DNA of 64,000 bases from Vitellaria paradoxa (Eukaryota; Streptophyta; Magnoliopsida; Ericales; Sapotaceae): positions 11,596,520-11,660,519 of the forward strand of contig CM034234.1 of NCBI GenBank assembly GCA_019916065.1. Reading direction: 5' to 3'. The notes below the pieces were generated by a model. The model ran no database searches. It saw nothing but the letters and a program-made list of their open reading frames with translations, and had not been told where the DNA came from. Positions 23,498 through 36,500 of the stretch are shown here, one piece after another. Position 1 is the stretch's first letter. Each line of letters opens with the position of its first letter. Made by a program: the position numbers and the translations under genes.

Positions 23498-24363
23498 TGT
23501 TAGGTTAATTATTTTTTATTAATGACAATTGAGAGTCAAAATTCGAGTTTGTAAATTTTTGAAGTGTATTAAACCAAGCATCGTTGGTCGAGTTATTTCC
23601 CAATTTAAAGACGTTTGCTTCAAACAATTTATGCAACAGAAAAAAAGCTTGAAGGCAGTTCAAGTGCTTAGCATTCTGTTTTTAGCACCAAAAAGGCTCT
23701 CGAACCATGTTACAGGAAAGGGGCTTGAACCTGATTCAAGCGGGTATGATTCTAAGGAGGCTCGAAGGGACTTTAAGCTATCCGCGATTCTGTGTTATTA
23801 TACTTGTACATTGGAAACATATATATAAATAGCCAATATTCTGCTAGACCTAGATTAACACTTTTAGAAAGTAATAAACATATTGTATAAGCTGCAATTA
23901 AAAGTGGGATCGAAAGAATAACATTCGATTGTTGCTTCAAGAGTTTGAAGAATCAATAACATCTTTGGATTCTAGGAGTTGTTGTTCGGGTTTAAGAACG
24001 TGATCAATCACATGAGTGAAAATTCATTGCAGATTCTAGCAAGCAAGAGGTATTTAAACTAGGACGGGTGTCAAGTCAAGTTATATATAATAAACTCTTG
24101 CAATCTTTGATTTTATAGTAGATTAATTTTCAGAGATAGTCGTCTCATAATTAAACTTAAGATTTTTCTCTAGAAAGTGGTTTTCTAGTGTTTTCCTCGA
24201 TAAATCTTGTACCTCATTTACTTTCGCTTGCGTTTATTTATTTATTTTTTTTTTTTGAAGATTTCTCCATATTAAATTTTTTAACACTTTATATATGTAT
24301 ATTCACACGTTTTACGGTATTCCTTCTCAAAGCCCATCCTCTTGGAACCATCCCATTCTAACA
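23498..24363 (+). mobile_element. possible solo LTR (copia-type)
   Basis: Starts TGTTAG and ends CTAACA, a 6-bp inverted repeat of LTR type. Inside are a TATA-like stretch (TATATATAAATAG, about 23820) and a downstream U5-like region ending in TTTACTTTCGCTTGCG, a wording usual for plant copia LTRs. No coding region or second LTR is visible and the 5-bp flanks (ACACT, TATTG) differ, so the limits are tentative. The 99-codon ORF at 23529 is not a convincing gene. Confidence 0.4.
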
Positions 24364-24684
24364 TATTGATGATTTTGATATCGATGATAACATTTTAGTT
24401 TTTTGTCAAATGAAAGAACTTTAAAAATTACAGTAAAAGATAAATCAGAGTGATCTATGTTAAACTTATTCAATGTTTGTTCAAATCTTATCAAAAACAA
24501 AAGAATTATATATATTATTCATTAATTTCAAGGCCTAATTAAAATGCAATCCATATCAAAGTATAAAACTTAAATGGATACACGTATAATAAGATCACTA
24601 GATGGAAGCTTCTAAATGGCATCGGCACTTGACAGCCAAAGCTCTTTATTGTAATTTGAATAAGGGATAGGACTTCATTAATTA
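24364..24684. other. AT-rich spacer
   Basis: Nothing recognisable between the putative solo LTR and the phytocyanin pseudogene; it would contain the latter's old 3' UTR. Confidence 0.5.
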
Positions 24685-25679
24685 TCAAGCTATGATCATA
24701 GTAGCCACTGCTGCTGTTGCAAAAATTGTTTTTCCAGAGATTGATATGGAAAAAGTTAAGCTTGGGGCTGGGGTTGGTGCTGCAGCTCCTCCAGCAGTCT
24801 CGACGGTTATGACAAGCTTCATGTTATGGTCACCCCACGCCGCAAATGTACCACTTCTTCCTAGGAGTCATGAGGGCGACCACATCTCGCCCAGAGGTGA
24901 GCTCCTTGCCTAGCGGAACAACGCAATCCTTAAAGCTCGCACCGTCCACTTTGAACACGTTATGCTTGCCTTCGGTGTATTTAAAAACTGCCCAAACCCA
25001 GAAAAAAAAGAATATTAACTGACATTAATAATAAGTATTGACTTTACAAAACAATACAAATATCTATAAAATCTAAATTTCACTCATTATACGAATTATG
25101 ATGTTGTAATTTTTATAAATTTATACTGATTTATATAATTCAAACACTCACTATATATATATATATATATGTACGTACGTATACATGTAACTTAAAAAGT
25201 GAAAGTAATGCAAGCTGGCTAATTAATTTCCCAAGGGAGTCTCCAACTTGGAATACTTTATCCTTTGCCCAATTGTGGTAATCGTAATCAAGGGTCCAAC
25301 CAATGGAGTCTCCCACCCAATATTCCGTAGCTATGGTGACTGTAGGAAGAAGAACCACTTGCCCCCACGGGGGTGGCCGAGTGGAAGTCGGGCTCGCCTT
25401 AGAGCTTGGGCCTCTCGAGGTTCCGGGTTCGACTCCCCCACGAGAGTGGGTTACCGCTGTAATGGCGGGTGTCTAATGGCATCATCTCGGTCGTGCCGGT
25501 CAGCCAGGACTTGCCTAGGCTGGTTAACTCTCCAGAGACTTTTGCCGGTTAGGGTCCTGGAGCGTGCTTCGCCCTGTGCGCACCCCAGTACGGGGTAGCG
25601 GCTGCGGACTTCCACGTACCAGAAGAACCACTGCTGCAAGAATGGCAAGGATGACAAGAAACTTGTTATAAGATGCCAT
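24685..25679 (-). pseudogene. phytocyanin (blue copper protein) pseudogene
   Basis: The ATG at 25679 begins a signal peptide (MASYNKFLVILAILAA), cut at 25632 by a SINE (25360-25620) and resuming with its 12-bp duplication at 25359. The mature part (TEYWVGDSIGW) follows. Exon 1 ends CTTG at about 25230, where the donor dinucleotide reads GG, not GT. Exon 2 starts about 24993 after CAG and restores LVFKY in frame, as in intact phytocyanins, with KHNV and WYICGVG. An extra G near 24832 shifts the frame. The tail would end in a hydrophobic GPI-type segment and TGA at 24685. The copper ligands His, Cys and His are still readable across the breaks; the usual second cysteine after the DH motif is missing. 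Three independent lesions mark it as dead. Confidence 0.85.
25360..25620 (+). mobile_element. tRNA-derived SINE
   Basis: 261 bp between two perfect copies of AGAAGAACCACT (25348-25359 and 25621-25632), a 12-bp duplication typical of LINE-mediated insertion. The head has a Pol III A box TGGCCGAGTGG (25374-25384) and B box GGTTCGACTCC (25426-25436), as in tRNA-Leu/Ser genes, followed by a GC-rich body without a tRNA 3' half. The right end (CCACGTACC) lacks a long poly-A. It is inserted in the signal-peptide codons of the phytocyanin pseudogene, in the opposite orientation. Confidence 0.85.
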
Positions 25680-26180
25680 TAGAAAATTCCTAAATGTTAT
25701 TGAATTTTTTCCAATGAGCTCTAATGGATGACTCTTGATGGGGGCATTGGCAAGGGCCTAAAGGGTTCTCAATTTTATTGTGATTTTTATGTTGAGAATG
25801 TTCAAGGTACCCTTCGAAAACTGAGAAACCGGCCATTATAGGCAGCACGAGGCATTGTGCTTGCGTGCGTGTGTAACTTTGGATCGCACGAACGAGCATG
25901 AGAAATCAATAAATGTTTAATTCAATTGTGATTTTATGAAATTTTGGTGGTGCAAGCAATAGCAAGAAGCTACAGTCATTGACTTTTACACTTCAACTCC
26001 AATAATAAATTAAAGCTTTTTAAAAATCAATACAAAAGTGACACGTAATAAAATTTAATTAGAGCTCTGAACAGTTATATTATCAGAAAAATTTAAAATC
26101 TATTTAAATAGATAATAAATGATCTATTTGTACAAATATTGCCAAACCACACAATTAAATTAATTTATGAGAAACACTAA
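25680..26180. other. spacer upstream of the phytocyanin pseudogene
   Basis: This would contain the old promoter of the minus-strand pseudogene. I find no convincing element in it. Confidence 0.45.
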
Positions 26181-26605
26181 GGGTTTGTTTGGCGTCACAA
26201 AAAATAATAAAAAATAGCGAAAAATGTGATTTGGGAAATTTTCTAACGTTTAGCACACAGTCACCAAATCACGTTTTTCAAATATATAGAAAGAAACTTT
26301 TTAAATTATGTGTCAGTTTTTTTTTTAAGAGAGAAACTGTCGGAACAGTTTTTTTTGGTTTCATCAGAACGGTTTTGTATTAGAATTTATTGAAAGTAGT
26401 TAAAAAATTTTTGAGATTTGTAAAAAAATTATTAGGATTTGTGGAAGTTATTGGAGTTTGTAAAAAAAATTGTTGGAATATATAGATATACATAAATTTG
26501 TAGAAATTTTACGAAGCATGAGAAATATAAAATGTGTTGAAGAATTTTAAAAATTTTTAAAAATTTTTAGTATTTTTCAGAGTTTTTTGTTGTGCCAAAT
26601 TGACC
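26181..26605. mobile_element. MITE-like repeat (family A)
   Basis: Starts GGGTTTGTTTGGCG after TAA and ends near GTGCCAAATTGACC. The interior has AAAATGTGATTTGGGAAA, GTCGGAACAG and repeated ATTTGTAAAAAA phrases shared with the other family A copies. Non-coding. Confidence 0.6.
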
Positions 26606-27090
26606 TCAAATTTAATATTTGAAAAAAAAGGCTATTGAATTAAAATTTAATGATCCGATTATATTCACATTTTTTTAATTAAAAAAATAAATATTTTCAC
26701 ATCGTCAAATTTTAATTTAACGATTTACAATTTCGCTGTTATCAAGCTAACAACTTAACTATGTTAGCCTTGATATTTGACCTTAATTACTATTAAAAAA
26801 TTATAATAACTATGATATATAAAAATAAATATATTTAATTATTTATATGACTTTAAAAATAATAAAATATTGTCAAATTTTATTATTTAGAATTCTACTT
26901 GAGATGTTATATAAATTCTGAAATTTGTAAATTATAAAAAAAATTATAAATTAAATTATAAAATTATTTTGATTTCAAATGTTATTGTTAAAAATTTTAC
27001 CAATGGAAATCAATTCATACTAAATTTACTGTTCCAAACATATCGTAAATCTAAAAAAAGAAACCCCAGCTTCTGCCTTCTGGTTCAAGA
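26606..27090. other. AT-rich DNA upstream of the NOM1-like gene
   Basis: Very AT-rich, giving way near 27060 to a GC-richer stretch that probably contains the promoter and first exon of the next gene. No TATA box can be singled out. Confidence 0.45.
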
Positions 27091-27099
27091 TCGGAGGTT

Positions 27100-27582
27100 G
27101 ACGACCTGATTGAGAGTTTTCTGATCTTTGGACGCGCTTTTCTTCGCCGTCTCGCCGTCGTCGCCGCCTTCGTCGCTGGCTCCGCCGCAAGAGCTGGTCC
27201 ATCCCCCCTTGGCATCGTTCTCTTCTCTCTCGCTCCTCTTCCCGCTCACGCTCGGCGCCGTGTTTTTCGGCGAAGACACTCCCAGCTCCTCCTCGCATTC
27301 CGCCACCGTGTATGTGGCGACCTATTCACGTTGGTCTACCGGAAGGTAATATATCCTGAAACCCACGTTCCAACGGATTTGAGATTCCCGCCTAAAAAGC
27401 AAACGAATTTGGAACGGGAACGGGATTAGGGTTCCTAAACGGGTTCAATTTTTGCCGGTAACCCATTCCCATTCTTACGGTATTTCAATGCGCCTTTGTC
27501 TGCTGTATTAACTATGTTTGTCTATTTTGTTGTTGTTTGTTATTGGCAGTTGATTCCCTTTCTGAAGTTCTCGGAAGGATGG
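27100..27582 (+). other. probable 5' UTR exons of the NOM1-like gene
   Basis: A GC-rich leader ends CTACCGGAAG before GTAATATATCC at about 27347, a good splice donor. A short exon begins after TTATTGGCAG at 27551 and runs to 27582, containing the ATG at 27579. So the start codon lies four bases before an intron. The transcription start is not determined; frames read within the leader (proline- or arginine-rich) are not considered genes. Confidence 0.5.
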
Positions 27583-30500
27583 GTAATAATTTTCTTTTGG
27601 TATTCTAATTATCTATTTAAACCATCCTTTGATTTTCATTGGCAAGTGAGAAAATCTTGTTCTAATTTGTTTTTGATTCAGCTGGAAGTAACAAGACAGA
27701 AGAGAAATCTCGCCGAGAGCGGCGTAAGGAAGCTCGGTTAGTGAAGAATAAGAAAAAGTTTGATTCATGGATTGAACATCAAGTATGAAATTGTTACTTT
27801 TAACATTCTTTTCTAAAGTCTTTTTTTTTCTTTGTTTTTTTTAAATAATATTTCAAATTTACGTGTATTAGTATTGTTATTAATTTTTTTAACCTGAATT
27901 TCTGTTGATGTTTATAGAAATGCCTCAAATCGAGGAAAACTTCAAGGGATTCAAATCCAGAAAATGTGGACAAATCGCGTGGTTCATCTAGTCAGAGTCT
28001 GAAAGAGAGAGAAGTTTTGCAAAATGATCTCAAATATGGAAGAGATCATACCTCAGAGCAATATACTATTTTGGAAGATTCTGAAGTTGAAATGGATTCT
28101 TCAGGATTTCCTGATTCTACTGCATTAAAAGTCATAAAAAGAAATAAGGGCTTAAAGAAAGACTTAAAAAGTAAGTTCAAAGCGTATCTTGAGATGGAAA
28201 TGCAACAGGATGGCTTTTCTGTTGAGGAGGATTTTGAACTAGAAAGGAAACTTGCAAAGAAACTCAAGGTGAAGGATGGGAAATTAGGGGGAACAGGTGA
28301 TGGTATTGATGATTTACTTGAAGGAATTCCACCATCTATTGATTTCTTTCAGGAAGAAAAAGAAATTTCGAAGAAGATATTTGAGAACAGTTCTTCATCC
28401 AAGAAACGTAAGATGAGTGTGTCGTTAGAGAAAGAGCTAGAGGGTGGTAGTGAGATAGCCAGGGATTCAGTCGATACTTGTTATGAGGCGGACCAAAGCA
28501 TAGAACAGCCTACGAAAACGAAGAAATCTAAGACTAAACTGGATTGTTCTGAAAATACCGTTGCTGCTGTTAAGATGGTGCAGAGAAAGAAAACAAAGTT
28601 TGAAGAATATCTAGAAATGGAAATGCAGGAAGGTGGTGTTTCTGCTGAGGCAGATTTGTGTTTAGAAAGAGAACTTGCAAAGAAACTAAAGGTCAAAGAG
28701 GGGAAATTACGGGGTGATGATGATGACATTAATGCATTAATTGAAGGGATTCCATCTGTTCTTGATTTCTTTGAGAGTGAAGACCTACATGACAAGACTT
28801 CAAGTAAGAGTTTGGAGAATAGCTCTTTGCCTAAAAAAAGCAAAAAGATAAAAGCATCAGAGCAAGAGGCAAAAGCTGAGGTAGCAGGTAACACAGAGCT
28901 TGTAGCATCCGAGCCTGTGGAAATTGTTCATGCTGAGGCTGCACTGAAAAACGTTCCAACCAAGGCAACTAAGATGCATGGAAATGCAAAATATGTAGCT
29001 CCTCACCTGAGAGCTCGTGTGAGAAATGAATCAGAAGAATACTCTCAAATTCGTAGAAGGGTACGAGGTATGTGGATTGATTTTTTTTTAGTTAGGCATA
29101 TTACATTGCAGCCTCTTATTTTGCAATAGGATATTAGTTTTAATTTGCTTGTATTATGTGGCTTCCAACTCTGCAGTCTGTCATTAACAAAATGTAATTT
29201 GCTTTGTTATAACCTCTAATTTTAAGACACACTTTCCCTTAATAAAATTTGATTTGTTTCAGGACTTCTGAATAGGCTGTCTGAATCAAACGTGGAATCG
29301 ATTACTGGTGAAATTTCCACCATCTTTCATGTAAACCTCTTTGCTTTGCACAGTCTATTTTTATTATTTTTCTTTTTAGTGTTATATGGTTTATACAAAC
29401 TGGTTTGTTTAGTTCTGAAATAACCAACTTTTATTTGTAAATGTCAATGAAAAATTATGTAAAAAAAATGCTCTAGGGAATGTTGGATATCAATATGGTG
29501 TCATCACAGTTGCCTTCTGGACCTGGTACACATGCAATCACTTCTATGGTAGCCTTATTTTTGAACATTGGATTTTGTTTGACCCCTTGGAAGAGCTAAG
29601 ATTGTTTGCACCATCTGTTGGAATTTCCTTGCAACCTTTAAGACCTGTCTAGATGCAACTTAGTGCTCTACGGCTTCACATGAAATGGTGGGCTTGTACT
29701 TGCAGAATGGCAGTTGTCCCATTGTGAAATATTTGTTCTGCTAGTTACCGTGAAACTTGTTCTGTTGATTATGTCTTATTTATTCATTATTTTTGCAGCC
29801 TGCTTTCAATACAATCAATCTGCATTGATCCAATATTGTAGGTCCGACCCTCTAATGTTTTTCTATTTGCAGTCTGTTGCTCGTAGTGCTAGTTCTCAGA
29901 TTATTACCGAAGAGGTGTTGTCATCGTGTTCTGGAGGTCCTCGTGGCAATGAACAGTAAAGCGTTCACTCTATTTCCTACCTTGTGTTTTTCTCCCTCCC
30001 CCCCTCTCAATCAGGTTCACTTCTTACTAAAAATTATTATGGAAAATTAAAATAGAAGTTGCTGGAGGATAATTGAAGAAGACTTGTGGACTAATCACAT
30101 ATGTGTTATTCTTGTCTTTTATTAATAAAAAAAAGAATGATAAAACAAGAAAATTAATCTCTTCGATATTGACTTTATTTACATACATTGGGAGCAAATT
30201 TTTGTGCAGCATTGTAACAGCTCCAACTAGTATTGGAAATTTCTTTCCTAATTTGTTTTAGCTCTACAAGGCCTCAATTGGAAAACTTCCAATTGTTTTC
30301 AGAGATTTCAGAAATGGTTTTTGGCTTGATAAGTTTTCCTTTGCCAAGATGAGATTTTGATGCCTACTTTCTTTGTTCTCATCGTTCGCTTTGGCAAGGG
30401 AACATTGGGCCCTTTTTGGTTTTGCTTTCAGAAAATTGGACTTTCAAAAAGTGTCATGAAAACTAGTTTGTAATTCAAAAAATATATTTAGTGATTATAT

Positions 30501-33500
30501 ATTGAAATCCAGGTAAAGAATAAATATATAATTTAATGGCATGTTGGAATGTTAAAAAAATATATATATAAATTGAAAACATACTCCTAGATGGGCTTAT
30601 ATTTTTGGTTTCTTTGGTCCTAATTTTTGAAAAATGAGACCAGAAACAAGGCTACCAAAGGCGGTTTAAGGAAATGAAACCAGAAAACTGAGATTGAAAC
30701 CATAGTCAAACTGGGCTTTAAATTTCAGAAAGACTATTTAGTGGGCAGTAGAAGCCCTTTAAACGGGTTTAATCATATTATACTTCTGAAATTTCCACTT
30801 TGCACGTATCTAAAGGAGTGATATTTCCATTCGAAAATGTCAATGAAGAAACTTCTATAATGACGTTTGCTTTGCTTTTGACATTCCCATGAAATTGTAT
30901 TGACGTTTTTTCCATTTCCATAGTTGGATCCTGAAAAAAGCTTTTTAATTTTGAGTGCTCGTCTGTCTTAGAAAGTTCAATGCAAACCTAGATGGTCAAA
31001 CCATTCTAGCCAGAAACTTTATGATAACAACAGTAAAAGGAGTTTTTTGTGCTTCTTCCGATGTAGATTTAAGCCTATGAACATTTTTTTCTGCAAAATT
31101 TCTGTTGATCTTTATAGGACACTGCATCAGCATTTCTGGGTTTGATATCCTATAGTACGCAAGAAGCCTAGTATTGTGTTGAAATATCTTTTTAACTTTG
31201 AAGTAAATGTTCTTGGAATAGCACATATTCTTCTGGACGTGTGAAAGAATGGAAATATCAATTTTTCTTAGTTTCGTGTGGCTGTTTCAAGATGCTCCGT
31301 TTTTTTCGTTCCGATGTGACTTTCCCTTAAACTGCTTAACACTCATGCTATGCAGATTCCTCTTTGCGTGCCTTAGGATGCACATAACTTGCTAAAATAA
31401 CATGCTAGATCTGAGATTTTCATTCAATCGTTGTTTTGTTCTTCTGTTTCACACTAGTTGATTTTAATGACTTCTGCGATTTTAATGCCACTGTTTTTCC
31501 TTTCTGTTTCTATTTTCTTTTTGTTCATGTCTGCACAATGTTGTATTGTAATTTGATATTTTTGTCTGTATTTCTTTGCGAAGATATGCTGCTGTTTTCG
31601 CAGCGTTTGTTGCAGGCATGGCTTGTTCAGTTGGGATTGACTTTGGTGCAAAGCTTCTGGCTTCCCTCGCTAAATGTTTCGAGGTTCCTTTTTTTAATTT
31701 TTATTGAATGATAGTTTTTTCTCTACAGAAACCATGTAGATTGCCAAATGTTTATGTCAAGACATAATAAATTTCTTTACTATCAAGAAAAAGATTTAAT
31801 AAATTTGCCTTTTATTGGTATCTGATAGCATAATCCACTTTTTAGATTCACCCTAATAGAACAGACTCTGCCTTTTTGTTCTGAAAAATATTTTTAAAGT
31901 TTCATGCTTTTTGTTGCTGGAATTTCAAGAATTTTAGTAAGAATGGCCTCTCTTTATTTTTTCAGGATGAGTATCTCGATGAAGACAATATTTCTATGCG
32001 AAATCTGACACTTCTACTGTCTTATTTGTACATTTTTGGAGTTTGCTCAAGGTTGGTAACTTGTATTATTGTGTTGTACTAACTCTGCAAAGTGAAAGTA
32101 AATAGTAACTTTAAGAAATTCACCTTAATTTTAAAGGCATTCCCTGTTTATTTAGTACCTTCTCTTATGTGTTGCTTGTTAGTGCTCAACGAAATTTACA
32201 AATTCTTGTGGAAAAGCGTGAACTTAGCAGAACCGTGATTATGCTTTTGGTCTGCCATGGTCTACCATGGTTGCACTTCTCCTAACTTTTGGGTTCAACC
32301 TGTGGCTAGAAAATTGGCAGTGGCACCACCTCTGCAAATCAAAACTGGCCATAGATGACTACAGCACTATTCAGTAGCATGATTGGGTGATACTTGAATT
32401 GGCAACTGTTGGCTGGGTCACAAACCTATAATAATTTTAGTGGGTGCATTTTCTTGGTTGTTGTTGCTTGTTTGCTCAGACTAGTTTCCTTATCGTTGTA
32501 TGCCTTTATCTGAAAATGATCAGCAAGATTTTGCCTGTTTCAGTTGCTGTGTTTTTTTAGCTTTGGTTCTTTATATTTTCTGGAATCCCAATTTAATAGC
32601 AGCTCCACTGTTTACATTTTTCAGTGATTTGATATATGACTTCATCATTATGCTGAGCAAGCGATTGACAGAGATAGATGTTTCTACTATCTTGACAATT
32701 CTACAGTGTAAGCAACTTTAAATAATTGGCATTACTGGTTTCTTTATGCTTTCTTTTGCTAAAAAGAGAAGGAAAAAGAAAAAGAAATTTGAAAAAAATA
32801 AAAAATAAAATACCAAAAAGGGAAAAAAGAAAAACAATCTTTGTGGTTTGCATGATTTTGGTATCATTTTTAGGTGGTTGCACTTGCAATACTGACCTCA
32901 TTGTTTCCTACCACACTAATCCATTCGATATGTGGCCTTTCCCACTTTCATTTTCTTTCAACTGAATGAGTTGCCTGTATATTCCTAGTAGGATGTGTCA
33001 AATAATGTTAAAGCATGCCATTATTAGAGTAGTAGAGCAGCAAGTTATCTTTAACTTTAATTGCTTTTGACTAGGTAGGCTGTGGTATGAATCTAAGAGC
33101 TGATGACCCTGCTGCCATGAAAAATTTTGTGATGTCCGTGCAGAATAGGGCAAATGAGTTGAAAGCCTCTTCTGAAAATGGTCAACCAAATACAACTGGC
33201 AAACGAGTAGGCCAACATGAAAATATTACACTTTTTCTTTTGTATTTCCTATCTGCAACTTTCTTACTCGGTGATCCTTTCAGATGGAGTTCATGCTTGA
33301 TACAATATGTGATATCAAGAACAACAAAAAGAAGGCTAGAGAGGACACTCCACAGCATACACGAATAAAAAAATGGTTGCAAAAGGTATTGTGAATTGCA
33401 ACTTGTCAATATTTATATGTTTAATTTGCTGCTGGAACTGATCCGTGAGCCTGAGGCCATCCTATCACACTCTAACTTAAGACTTGGCTGGAGAGATGCC

Positions 33501-36500
33501 ATGCAGCATACACCCCATCCCATTGCACATCTAATCCACACTGTGCTAAATACATGCAACAGGTCAGGCACATCAGGTTAATAGATGTTTCGTAGGGCAC
33601 TGAATTTACATACTCCTGCATGAGTATCTTAAATCCCAGTGGAAAGCATGGCTGTGTTTAACACATGAACAGTGCCTCTCATCGTAGAGAAGTTACCTTT
33701 ATTTTGGATATTTGGAAAGAAAACATGTTAGGGACTTGCAGGAACACAACTGGATGCATAAGCAAAATTGGATACATCATTTATAATGATAGATTTTCTG
33801 TTATATGTTTGAATCTAGTTTACGAGAAAATTACAATCACTGATAACTTTCACTGGATATTTACCCCCGTCCGTCACAAAGCTTTTGGATTTAAATCCAA
33901 TGTCCAACTAATGTGGATGCAAGAACAACGAATATGAATAGTCCAGAGAAACATCTCCATCAAATATCTTCTTCCTGTCTTTAATATTTGGTTGCTATGA
34001 TTTTTGATCACTTTTTTTATTTAAATAATGACAATTGATTGCAATATATATATACATACATATTTATGTGTGTGCGTGTATGCTTTTTTGTTTCTTACTG
34101 CCTGTCTGGGAATTTTGTTATTGGACTAATTCAGCCCAATCCACCTCCAGCCAATCGGTCTATATTAAAGCAGACTTTATTTTTAGCCAGTTTGATTATA
34201 ATTAGTGTGTTTAAACTACTAAATAAACTAGTTCTATATATATGCCTGTATGATAGATTTTTTATTGATAAAAACTATTAAGCAACATAACCTTTTTATG
34301 AGAAGGAACTCCATTCAACTCAATTCAACAAAACATTAATCCCATACTAGTTGGGCTCACATGAATTCTTTTCCTCGATTTACCTCTATCAAAGTTATGT
34401 TTTCAATGAAATTATTTGAAATTAATTTTTCTTCACAATTTTAGTCGGCATAATCTTAGGTTTACCTTTTTATCTTTTTTATACTTCCTACTTAGGTCCA
34501 ATTACTCTTCCTTACTAGTACATTTCTAGGTCTATTACGTTGGACATGAGTAAACTAACTTTGCCTTCTTTCAATTTCTTTTCTATTGGTGTCACCTCAA
34601 TTTTCTTTTGGATATATTCATTTATTATCGTATCTTTTATTGTGTTAGCATATATCTATCTTAACATTCTCATTTTTGCCACACTCATATTGTGAGCTCA
34701 TATATTTAATCAATAATAAAAGGGGAGAATCTACCAAAACTTACTTTACTCCAGAAAAGATAACTATGATTGCATGGTCTACGTTGCTTTTCACTTTTTG
34801 TGATCCCAAATATCTTTCTCCATTTTTCTCCTTTATTAGATCATGCATATGAACAACAGATTAGTAAAAACTGCATACAACAGGTACAGAGGTTTAGATG
34901 GATTTAACAAGATTGAGTTTTCTGCACATAATTACAAATGTAATTTTCTATATTGATGTGCCCTTGATTCAGATTTCTCCAATTAGTTTTCTTACTTTGC
35001 TCTTTAATGGGTAGTATCCATGCCCCCTAGTTTCTCTTGGTCATGGCGACATGATTTCCAAAAGTGCTAGAGGTCTATGAATGGTCTTTCATTTTGTGTC
35101 TCTTCCTCAACTATATCTTTCACCAACTAAAGTTGGATTAATTTTCAAAAAATTATGTGATTTTGTAATGGTATTTTGTGGAAGAATCAAGTGAAGAATA
35201 GGAAAATAAACCGAGTGAATTGGGAACTCATTTTGAAGGCCTTCTCATTTCTGAATGAAATTCAAGTAATTTACACTTGGTCATGTTAATCATGGAAAAC
35301 AAAAGTCTGTTTCGTCATACTTCTCGCACACACTTATCTGAGTTCTTCAGAGGTCTAATTAGCATTTGGTTTGTTTGTATGTTTGTTTTAATTATTTGGT
35401 GTATAATCTTTTGGACTATATCACTCGATTGTCCATCTGCAGTTAAGAGCAGAAGATATTTTAATTCGGGGGCTCAAATGGAGCAAACTCCTTGATCCTG
35501 ACAAGAAAGGGCAATGGTGGTTGTTGGGGGATATGGCTTCAACAAGCAATGTTGAAGAGGTTGCCAGCACAATTGACAAGGAGTCCCTTGAAGCCCAGAA
35601 ATTGCTGCAACTTGCTTCTGCACAAAGGATGAACACAGATGTTAGAAGAGCAATCTTTTGTGTAATAATGAGTGGGGAGGATTATGTTGATGCTTTCGAG
35701 AAACTTCTAAGGTTGGATCTTCAAGGGAAGCAGGTAAGGCTCATTTGTTTGCCTTCTTTATTTTAACGTCCGATATGATTTACTTGTTATCATTTTGCTG
35801 TCTGCATTGTTTCGTTTTATTTGTGTACAGGATAGGGAGATCATGCGGGTTCTTGTAGAGTGCTGTTTACAGGAGAAAGTATTCAACAAGTATTACTCTG
35901 TTCTGGCTGCCAAGTTATGTAGCCATGACAGAGAGCACAAAACCACTTTACAGGTACTACTTTCCATATTTGGTTTAATTTCTCCATAAAGTTATTATTT
36001 AACTGCAAAATGTTTGGGAGAATGGTAATCTGTTTGGGTCTAATTTGGCTGAATTTATCATGTAGTGTATAGCTGGTGCAAAACTATACGCATTTATATA
36101 CAGCTCAATTGAACTCAACAAAGCCTTGGTCACAAACTAGTTGGGCGACATGAATCATTTTCCTCCATTCATTTTTATCATATATTATATTTTCTATGAG
36201 ATTATATGAAATTATGTAGTTTGTTACAATTTCAGTTCATATAATCTTTCGCCCTTTTGTTCTTTTTATTCCTTTTACTTGGATCAACTCGCTCTTATAT
36301 ATTAGTGAATCCTTAGGTTTACATTGAGCAGGACCAAACCATCTTAAAAAACTTTTACTAAATTTCTATTTTATCAGTGCCACCTCAATTTTTTGTTGAA
36401 TACACATATGTGAAAGGGTGCCTAATTCCATTCGGGTTATGCCTTGTGTGTTGTTTTCATTATCCTGTTGTCTTATTTTTTTCTGTTTGTTCCTCGTATT

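Noticed and set aside
23529..23828. 99-codon ORF as a gene
   Set aside because: No recognisable domain, and it lies inside the putative solo LTR.
25372..25440. tRNA-Leu/Ser gene on the plus strand
   Set aside because: A and B boxes are present, but a closed acceptor stem is lacking; the sequence continues as a 261-bp unit with a 12-bp target-site duplication, so it is the head of a SINE.
27026..27349. Arg-rich minus-strand ORFs and a plus-strand ORF in the leader of the NOM1-like gene
   Set aside because: Low-complexity frames in a GC-rich 5' UTR; no domain and no reason to separate them from the leader.
29461..29560. An extra NOM1 exon after GCTCTAG near 29476
   Set aside because: Joining 29330 directly to 29873 keeps phase 0 and matches the MIF4G spacing; the extra segment would not match it.
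30407..30720. MITE in the NOM1 intron as a firm call
   Set aside because: The terminal inverted repeat is weak and no target-site duplication is visible; kept only as a note in the intron entry.
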